DNA from: Brevundimonas sp.
Lineage (GTDB): Bacteria; Pseudomonadota; Alphaproteobacteria; Caulobacterales; Caulobacteraceae
Length of the DNA stretch: 44,820 nt
NCBI RefSeq assembly: GCF_030682035.1
Contig: NZ_JAUXQZ010000019.1
Span: 1-44,820, forward strand
Direction of reading: 5' to 3'
The notes beneath the pieces are model-generated. The model was not told the DNA's origin, made no database searches, and worked only from the letters and a program-made list of their open reading frames with translations. This document shows positions 38,233 to 44,820 of this stretch, piece after piece. Position 1 is the first letter of the stretch. Each line of letters starts with the position of its first letter. The position numbers and the translations under genes were made by a program.

Positions 38233-38724
38233 TCACCGATACGGCGCGTCGAGTTCCAGATTCTTCGCGATCAGTCGTTCCCAGCGGTCGCCGTTGGCGA
38301 GCAGCCGATCCTTGTCGTAGAGCAACTCTTCCCGCGTCTCGACGGTGAACTCCGAGTTCGGGCCCTCGACGATGGCGTCCACCGGGCAGGCCTCGGCGCA
38401 CAGGCCGCAGTAGATGCATTTGACCATGTCGATGTCGTAGCGGGTCGTGCGCCGGCTGCCGTCGGCGCGCGGTTCGGCCTCGATGGTGATGGCCTGGGCC
38501 GGGCAGATGGCCTCGCACAGCTTGCAGGCGATGCAGCGTTCCTCGCCGTTCGCATAGCGGCGCAGGGCGTGCTCGCCCCGGAACCGCGGCGACTGCGGAT
38601 TGCGCTCGAACGGATAGTTCACCGTGGCCTTGGGCCGGGCCATGTATTTCAGCGACAGGCCGATGGCGCCGACGACGTCGATCAGAAGCGCGCCCTTCGC
38701 GGCCTGGACGAGACGGTTGAACAT
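38233..38724 (-). CDS. nuoI: NADH-quinone oxidoreductase subunit I
   Basis: A 163-residue peripheral-arm subunit holding two [4Fe-4S] clusters (N6a, N6b). The ligands are C64, C67, C70, C74 ([12 protein letters not shown]) and C103, C106, C109, C113 ([12 protein letters not shown]). Length is typical of alphaproteobacterial and mitochondrial forms. Its ATG overlaps the stop of the preceding lipoprotein gene (TAATG). It is the last gene of the first nuo block. Confidence 0.97.
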   Translation of the reverse strand: MFNRLVQAAKGALLIDVVGAIGLSLKYMARPKATVNYPFERNPQSPRFRGEHALRRYANGEERCIACKLCEAICPAQAITIEAEPRADGSRRTTRYDIDMVKCIYCGLCAEACPVDAIVEGPNSEFTVETREELLYDKDRLLANGDRWERLIAKNLELDAPYR

Positions 38725-38942
38725 TACTGGCTGGCTCCGGTGCGCGGGCACTCGCGGGCGTAACGCTCGCTCTGTTGGTCCATGGTCTCGCAGCGACGCA
38801 GGCGCTCGGCCTCCTGCCGCTGGATGCGCTCCTGCCGCTGCTGCCACTGGTAGGGAGAAACCGGCTCCGGCTCATAGGGAGCGCAGGCCGACAGCGTCGC
38901 GGCAGCCAGCGCCACGCAGGAGAGGATCAGGGCCCGGCTCAC
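38724..38942 (-). CDS. small lipoprotein encoded between nuoH and nuoI
   Basis: A 72-residue protein with a signal peptide ending in the lipobox LSAC (C20), then [21 protein letters not shown] and a charged, Gln/Arg/Glu-rich helix-like tail with two further Cys (C51, C65). It starts with GTG at 38942, which overlaps the nuoH stop as GTGA, and its TAA overlaps the nuoI ATG. Both overlaps indicate a real, coupled gene in the complex I operon. No family is recognised. It should be anchored at a membrane facing the periplasm, on the opposite side from the NuoI arm. Confidence 0.75.
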   Translation of the reverse strand: MSRALILSCVALAAATLSACAPYEPEPVSPYQWQQRQERIQRQEAERLRRCETMDQQSERYARECPRTGASQ

Positions 38943-40009
38943 AGCAGGCCCGCCTTCGTGGCCACGAGCCAGCCCGAAACAACGACAACGCAGACCAGCG
39001 ACGTCGGCAGGAATATCTTCCAGCCCAGACGCATCAGCTGATCGTAGCGGTAACGGGGCACGAAGGCCTTCACGAGCGCGATCATGCAGAACCAGAACAC
39101 GGTCTTGCCGAGGAAGGTGACCAGATAGATCGTCTGCTCCAGCCAGCCCGGCAGGGCGTCCAGCCAGTCCTGCGGCACCCCGGGATTCCACCCGCCGAAG
39201 AACAGCAGGGTGATCATGGCGCACATAAAGACGATGTTGGCGTACTCGCCGATCATGAACAGCAGGTACGGCGTCGAGCTGTATTCGACCTGATAGCCGG
39301 CCACCAGCTCGGACTCGGCCTCGGGCAGGTCGAACGGCGGGCGGTTGGTCTCGGCCAGGGCGGAGACGAAGAAGATGATCGCCATCGGCCACATCACCAC
39401 GATGGTCGGCCAGGTCCCGGCCCCGCCGCCGAAGGCGAACCAGTTCCAGAACATGCCCTGCTGCTGCATCACGATCGACGACAGGTTCATCGTTCCGGCC
39501 AGCAGGATGACGTTGATGATCACCAGGCCGATGGAGACCTCATAGGACACCATCTGCGCCGCGGAGCGCAACGAGCCGAGGAACGGGTATTTCGAGTTCG
39601 AAGCCCAGCCGCCCATGATGATGCCGTACACGCCCAGCGAACTGATCGCGAAGATGTAGAGGATGCCGACGTTGAGGTCGGAGATGACCCAGCCCGGCGC
39701 GAACGGAATCGCCGCCCAGGCGACGAAGGCCAGGACGAAGGTCAACAGCGGCGCCAGCAGGAAGACGACCTTGTCGGCGCCGGCCGGGACGATGATCTCC
39801 TTCAGCACGAATTTGAAAAAGTCGGCGAACGACTGCAGCAGGCCGAACGGCCCGACCACGTTCGGTCCCTTGCGCATCTGCACGCCGGCCCAGATCTTCC
39901 GGTCGGCCAGCAGCAGGAAGGCCAGCGAGATCAGGATCCCGACGGTGACCAGCAGGATGCCGCCGGCGGTGGCGAGCGTCCAGCCGAGAGGTGTGGTCCA
40001 GAAGTCCAT
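38939..40009 (-). CDS. nuoH: NADH-quinone oxidoreductase subunit H
   Basis: A 356-residue membrane subunit forming part of the quinone-binding chamber, with eight helices. Family motifs include [31 protein letters not shown] near the N-terminus, [24 protein letters not shown], and the [24 protein letters not shown] loop with conserved acidic residues. It begins 6 bp after nuoG. Length is normal. Confidence 0.96.
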   Translation of the reverse strand: MDFWTTPLGWTLATAGGILLVTVGILISLAFLLLADRKIWAGVQMRKGPNVVGPFGLLQSFADFFKFVLKEIIVPAGADKVVFLLAPLLTFVLAFVAWAAIPFAPGWVISDLNVGILYIFAISSLGVYGIIMGGWASNSKYPFLGSLRSAAQMVSYEVSIGLVIINVILLAGTMNLSSIVMQQQGMFWNWFAFGGGAGTWPTIVVMWPMAIIFFVSALAETNRPPFDLPEAESELVAGYQVEYSSTPYLLFMIGEYANIVFMCAMITLLFFGGWNPGVPQDWLDALPGWLEQTIYLVTFLGKTVFWFCMIALVKAFVPRYRYDQLMRLGWKIFLPTSLVCVVVVSGWLVATKAGLL

Positions 40010-40015
40010 CGCGCC

Positions 40016-42061
40016 TTACTCCGCCGCCATCGCGACCGGAGCGATCCGCAGGGCGGACAGCTCGGCCATGGTCACGCTGGCGCGCGTGATCGGATTGTTC
40101 AGATAGGGGTCGCGCACGGCCGAAACGAAGGCGCTGTCGCCCAGGTCGCCCTTCTTGCCCAGCGAACCGACGTCGAACGAGGCAGGGGCCGGCAGATAGT
40201 CAATTCGACCAAAGGTCGGATGGTCGGTCATCAAATTCTGACGAAGTTGATCAAGCGTGTCGTACGGCAAGGTCTGGCCGACCAGGGCCGACAGGGCGCG
40301 CAGCACGGCCCAGTCCTCTTTCGCCTGGCCCTTGGGGAAGACGACCCGCTCGGCCATCTGCACCCGGCCCTCGGTATTGACGTACAGGCCCGCCTTCTCG
40401 GTATAGGCCGCGCCCGGCAGGATCACGTCCGCGCCGTGCGCGCCGCGGTCGCCATGGCTGCCCAGATAGATGCGGAAGGCCTTGGACTTCGACAGATCGA
40501 TCTCATCGGCGCCGAGCAGGAACAGCACGTCCAGCGCGCCCTTGGCCGCCATCTGCGCCGCCGTCTTGCCGCCCTCGCCCGGGACGAAGCCCATGTCGAG
40601 GCCCGCCACGCGCGAGGCCGCGCTGTGCAGCACATTGAAGCCGTTCCAGCCGTCCTTGACCACGCCGACCTTCTTGGCCAGCCCGCCCAGCGCATTCAGC
40701 ACGGCCGGGCCATCACCCCCTGACACGGCGCCCGAACCGACGATGATCGCCGGCCGCTCGGCCTTGGTCAAAAAGTCCATCGCCGCCTTGGGCAGCTTGG
40801 CCAGGGTCTTCGAGCCGGCGCCGAGCCAGCTGTAGTCATAGGTCAGGGCCGCGTGCTCGCCGATCAGGCCGATCTCGGTCTTTCCGGCCAGCCATGCCTT
40901 GCGCAGCCGGGTGTTCAGCAGCGGCGCCTCAGTGCGCGGATTGGCGCCGACGATCAGCACGGCGTCGGCGTTCTCGATCCCGGCCAGCCCGGAGTTGAAC
41001 AGCCAGCCCTCGCGCGGCCCATACCCCAGCGCCGAGCCGTCCTGACGGCAGTCGGTATTGGCCGAGCCCAGCGCGCGGAACAGGTCCAGCGCCGCCTTCA
41101 TCGATTCCGCGTCCTGCAGGTCGCCGGCGATGACGCCGATCCGGTCGGTCGGGGCGGCGTTCAGCTTGGCCGCCACAACGCCCAGCGCCTCGTCCCACGA
41201 CGCCGCGCGCAGCTTGTCGTCCTCGCGCACATACGGCTTGTCCAGCCGCTGGCGCTGCAGGCCGTCGACGGCGTAGCGGCTGATGTCCGACAGCCACTCC
41301 TCGTTGATGCCCTCGTTGACGCGCGGCAGGATACGCATCACCTCGGCGCCCTTCGCATCCGCGCGGATATTCGAGCCCAGGGCGTCCATGACGTCGATGG
41401 TCTCGGTCTTCTTCAGCTCCCACGGACGGTAGTGGTACTGCCACGGCCGGTGGGTCAGGGCGCCGACGGGGCACAGGTCGTTGACGTTGCCCGACAGTTC
41501 ACTGTCGACCGCCTTCTCGAGATAGGTGGTGATCTCGGCGTCCTCGCCGCGCGAGATCATGCCGATGTCGGGCACGCCCGCCACCTCCGTCACGAACCGC
41601 ACACAGCGGGTGCACTGGATGCACCGCGTCATGAAGGTCTTGATGGTCGGACCCATGTTCTTTTCTTCGACGGCGCGCTTGTTCTCCGCATAGCGGGAGC
41701 CGTCACGGCCATAGCCGATCGACTGGTCCTGCAGGTCGCACTCGCCGCCCTGGTCGCAGATCGGGCAGTCGAGCGGGTGGTTGATGAGCAGGAACTCCAT
41801 CACCCCTTCGCGGGCCTTCTTGACCATCGGCGTGTCGGTGAAGATCTCCTGACCCTCGGCGGCCGGCAGGGCGCAGCTGGCCTGCGGCTTCGGCGGTCCG
41901 GGCTTCACCTCGACCAGACACATGCGGCAGTTGCCGGCGATCGACAGCCGCTCGTGGTAGCAGAAGCGCGGAATCTCATGCCCGGCGCGCTCGGCGACCT
42001 GAAGCACGGTCATGCCGGGCTCGAACTCGACTTCTACGCCGTTGACCTTGGCGACGGGCAT
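40016..42061 (-). CDS. nuoG: NADH-quinone oxidoreductase subunit G
   Basis: A 681-residue peripheral-arm subunit. The N-terminal ferredoxin domain holds [2Fe-2S] ligands C34, C45, C48 and C63. CPICDQGGECDLQDQ and its upstream region bind N5, and CIQCTRCVRF with a later Cys (DLCPVGAL) binds N4. The rest is a degenerate molybdopterin oxidoreductase domain (about 220-600). Length matches the short alphaproteobacterial/mitochondrial type without the extra N7 cluster. The start is directly next to the stop of the lipoprotein gene. Confidence 0.97.
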   Translation of the reverse strand: MPVAKVNGVEVEFEPGMTVLQVAERAGHEIPRFCYHERLSIAGNCRMCLVEVKPGPPKPQASCALPAAEGQEIFTDTPMVKKAREGVMEFLLINHPLDCPICDQGGECDLQDQSIGYGRDGSRYAENKRAVEEKNMGPTIKTFMTRCIQCTRCVRFVTEVAGVPDIGMISRGEDAEITTYLEKAVDSELSGNVNDLCPVGALTHRPWQYHYRPWELKKTETIDVMDALGSNIRADAKGAEVMRILPRVNEGINEEWLSDISRYAVDGLQRQRLDKPYVREDDKLRAASWDEALGVVAAKLNAAPTDRIGVIAGDLQDAESMKAALDLFRALGSANTDCRQDGSALGYGPREGWLFNSGLAGIENADAVLIVGANPRTEAPLLNTRLRKAWLAGKTEIGLIGEHAALTYDYSWLGAGSKTLAKLPKAAMDFLTKAERPAIIVGSGAVSGGDGPAVLNALGGLAKKVGVVKDGWNGFNVLHSAASRVAGLDMGFVPGEGGKTAAQMAAKGALDVLFLLGADEIDLSKSKAFRIYLGSHGDRGAHGADVILPGAAYTEKAGLYVNTEGRVQMAERVVFPKGQAKEDWAVLRALSALVGQTLPYDTLDQLRQNLMTDHPTFGRIDYLPAPASFDVGSLGKKGDLGDSAFVSAVRDPYLNNPITRASVTMAELSALRIAPVAMAAE

Positions 42062-42445
42062 CTAGCGGGCCTCTTGTTTGGCGGGGGTCGCCGGAGCGGC
42101 GGACAGGCCCACGGCCATCTGCCGCCCGTTGGACGACAGCTCCACCCGGCCGGCGCCGGCGTTGCAATTCATGCTCAGGCGTCCGCCGTCGACGGGCGCG
42201 GGCCACGAGACGGTGGCCTTGTCGGAGCCTTGCTTCTCGAACCGGACGGTTTCGCCGGTCTGGCCGGCGAGACGGGAGACCGCCTCGCGGCAAGCGGTTT
42301 CGAGATCGGCGACCGGGGCCGTGACGGCCGCAGACGGGCTCGCGACGACCGGGGCCGCGGCCTTCTCAGGCGGCGGTGCGGTCGTTTCGGCCGGTTGGCC
42401 GCAAGCGGTCAGCGTCAGGGCCGCCAACACCCCCAACCCCGTCAT
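42062..42445 (-). CDS. lipoprotein encoded between nuoF and nuoG
   Basis: A 127-residue protein starting MTGLGVLAALTLTAC, a compact signal peptide with lipobox LTAC (C15). A Pro/Ala/Thr-rich linker (about 18-45) leads to a small soluble domain containing LETACREAVSRLAGQTG and NCNAGAGRVELSSNGRQMAVGL. The ATG at 42445 lies inside the left arm of a 32-bp inverted repeat. An in-frame extension to 42574 would be read entirely from that repeat and would destroy the signal peptide, so it is rejected. Family not recognised. The stop is immediately before nuoG. Confidence 0.7.
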   Translation of the reverse strand: MTGLGVLAALTLTACGQPAETTAPPPEKAAAPVVASPSAAVTAPVADLETACREAVSRLAGQTGETVRFEKQGSDKATVSWPAPVDGGRLSMNCNAGAGRVELSSNGRQMAVGLSAAPATPAKQEAR

Positions 42446-42552
42446 CCTCGGGCTTGTCCCGAGGACCCATTTGTCCGTCGCACGCGCGTGCGAACCCGCC
42501 GACGCCCGTGCCGGAGCGCCATGGGTCCTCGGGACAAGCCCGAGGATGACGG
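42439..42552. repeat. 114-bp palindromic repeat with perfect 32-bp arms
   Basis: The left arm (42439-42470) and right arm (42521-42552) are exact reverse complements over 32 bases. Each arm is itself a hairpin around CTCGGG..CCCGAG. The 50-base centre holds a 14-bp perfect palindrome CGCACGCGCGTGCG (42479-42492). This GTCATCCTCGGGCTTGTCCC type of sequence is familiar as a dispersed repeat in alphaproteobacterial genomes. It sits between nuoF and the lipoprotein gene and overlaps the latter's start codon. Confidence 0.9.
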
Positions 42553-42577
42553 AAAAGATGGGGTGGTTCGGCATCCC

Positions 42578-43885
<1,308 letters not shown>

Positions 43886-43898
43886 GACGTGAAACTTC

Positions 43899-44069
43899 CT
43901 AAGAGGAGCGTTTGGACTGCATGTAGGCGAGACCCGCGGCGCATCCGCCGAAGGTCAGCGCCCAGAGCAGGCTTGAATCGAGCGACGCGTTCAGCGCATA
44001 GCGCTGCAATAGAAAAATGAACACGGCCGCCGTGACCGTATGCAGCGCGATGTAAAGCCAGCTATTCAT
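43899..44069 (-). CDS. 56-residue membrane protein between nuoE and nuoF
   Basis: This short ORF encodes [20 protein letters not shown], then [13 protein letters not shown], a second hydrophobic stretch [17 protein letters not shown], and a basic tail QSKRSS. Two membrane helices with a short loop are predicted. The ATG overlaps the stop of a 14-codon ORF (ATGA), and the gene ends 13 bp before nuoF. Codon usage is mostly native with a few AT-rich codons near the start. No family is recognised; the tight placement suggests it is translated with the complex I genes. Confidence 0.65.
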   Translation of the reverse strand: MNSWLYIALHTVTAAVFIFLLQRYALNASLDSSLLWALTFGGCAAGLAYMQSKRSS

Positions 44070-44110
44070 CGCACGGGCACCCCCCGCCCGGCCGCGCGAA
44101 CCCTGTTCAT
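44066..44110 (-). CDS. 14-residue coupling mini-ORF between nuoE and the 56-residue ORF
   Basis: ATG overlaps the nuoE TGA (ATGA) and its own TGA overlaps the next ATG (ATGA). The product would be [14 protein letters not shown], strongly basic. The double overlap looks like a device to carry ribosomes from nuoE to the small membrane gene; it could also be chance, since ATGA occurs often. No product has been shown. Confidence 0.35.
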   Translation of the reverse strand: MNRVRAAGRGVPVR

Positions 44111-44718
44111 GTCGTTTCCTTCAGCGTGGTCAATCCGCCCACGGGGGCGGAAAACTGACGGTCGATCTGCGGACCCGGCTTCGGCGGATTGCCCGAGGCA
44201 AAGCCGTCCAGCACCTTGCCGAAGCTTTCCTTGGTCAGATCCTCGTAGGTGTCCTTCCAGATCAGCACCATCGGCGCGTTCACGCAGGCACCCAGACACT
44301 CGACCTCTTCCCAGCTGAAATTGCCGTCCTTGGACAGATGGAAGGGATCGTGATGGATGCGGCTCTGGCACACTTCGATGATGTCGCCGGCGCCGCGCAG
44401 CCGGCATGGCGTGGTGCCGCAGACCTGCACATGGGCCTTCTTGCCGACCGGCTGCAGCTGAAACATCGTGTAGAAGGTCGCAATCTCCAGCGCCCGGATA
44501 TAGGGCATGCCGAGCAAATCCGCGACCGCGCGGATCGCCGCCTCGGAAACCCACCCCTCATGCTGTTCCTGGACCCGCCACAGGATCGGTATGACCGCCG
44601 AAGCCTGGCGGCCTTCCGGATATTTGGCGATCTGTTGCTTCGCCCAAGCGAGGTTTTCCGCAGAGAACGTGAAGTTCGCGGGTTGAAATTCCTTAGGTGC
44701 AAGGCGGCGGACGGACAT
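44107..44718 (-). CDS. nuoE: NADH-quinone oxidoreductase subunit E
   Basis: A 203-residue thioredoxin-like subunit with the N1a [2Fe-2S] cluster. Ligands are C100 and C105 ([12 protein letters not shown]) and C141 and C145 ([10 protein letters not shown]). The N-terminal helical region has [25 protein letters not shown], as in mitochondrial NDUFV2. A C-terminal extension of about 35 residues is Pro/Gly-rich. It starts 14 bp after the stop of an unidentified gene. Confidence 0.97.
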   Translation of the reverse strand: MSVRRLAPKEFQPANFTFSAENLAWAKQQIAKYPEGRQASAVIPILWRVQEQHEGWVSEAAIRAVADLLGMPYIRALEIATFYTMFQLQPVGKKAHVQVCGTTPCRLRGAGDIIEVCQSRIHHDPFHLSKDGNFSWEEVECLGACVNAPMVLIWKDTYEDLTKESFGKVLDGFASGNPPKPGPQIDRQFSAPVGGLTTLKETT

Positions 44719-44732
44719 TGTCTCTCAGTCTC

Positions 44733-44820
44733 TCATTGCGCGCGGCGCGCGGCGTTCAGGGCGCTGATCCGGTCCTGCCAGAAAGCGCTTGCCGTGCCGA
44801 ACACGTTATAGCCGACGTTG
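44733..44820 (-). CDS. unidentified gene between nuoD and nuoE (3' end only)
   Basis: The last 29 codons of an ORF reading in from the right edge end NVGYNVFGTASAFWQ-DRISALNAARRAQ and a TGA, 14 bp before nuoE. The sequence does not match the nuoD C-terminus (which ends in a conserved DIVFGEIDR motif), so a further gene separates nuoD and nuoE. Its family cannot be judged from this fragment. Confidence 0.6.
   Translation of the reverse strand, partial: NVGYNVFGTASAFWQDRISALNAARRAQ

Noticed and set aside
42446..42574. N-terminal extension of the nuoF-nuoG lipoprotein
   Set aside because: It is translated entirely from the inverted repeat and would bury the signal peptide and lipobox.

Overview
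The window looks like a chromosomal segment of an alphaproteobacterium of the order Caulobacterales, most likely Brevundimonas or a near relative. The basis is high GC with strong GC3 bias, gene order like that of Caulobacter (trp genes, lexA-comEC-gltX-gltA, the lpx/bamA/rseP/dxr/cdsA/uppS/frr/pyrH cluster, nuo genes followed by birA-coaX-rnj), LpxI instead of LpxH, and promoter-like sites resembling the Caulobacter consensus GCTANAWC -10 box. Genus is inferred from remembered synteny, not from a search.

Layout. (1) 1-1850 is an accessory junction: the 3' tail of an IS5-type transposase, a class I methyltransferase, a frameshifted IS30-type transposase tail, then about 0.9 kb without a credible gene, carrying GC-rich palindromes and a 171-bp inverted-repeat element. 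(2) 1784-8219 is ppiD-trpE-trpG-trpD-trpC on the plus strand, the first steps of tryptophan synthesis, with a small opposite-strand membrane ORF between trpE and trpG and a 159-bp element between trpD and trpC. (3) 8220-14361 holds a low-GC patch, lexA with an SOS box, comEC (minus), gltX and gltA. (4) 14361-27760 is a long minus-strand envelope and housekeeping series: pyrH-frr-uppS-cdsA-dxr-rseP-bamA-skp-lpxD-fabZ-lpxA-lpxI-lpxB and a membrane protein of unknown function. Many neighbours overlap by ATGA or TGATG. The series links lipid A precursor synthesis, isoprenoid carrier and phospholipid synthesis, and outer-membrane protein assembly. (5) 27835-44820 holds complex I on the minus strand: an unknown 3' fragment, nuoE, two tiny ORFs, nuoF, a lipoprotein, nuoG, nuoH, a second lipoprotein and nuoI. 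A plus-strand methyltransferase and an inverted-repeat element interrupt the set, then nuoJKLMN-birA-coaX-rnj follow. nuoA-D should lie beyond the right edge.

Most of the window is conserved core genome. The points most worth following up are the uncharacterised small proteins inside the nuo operon (a 14-codon coupling ORF, a 56-residue membrane protein and two lipoproteins), the break between nuoI and nuoJ, a family of short nested-hairpin elements placed in operon gaps, and a perfect 32-bp inverted repeat that supplies the start codon of one lipoprotein. I found no CRISPR array, tRNA, rRNA, phage or recognisable defence system, and nothing I would call a proven new system.
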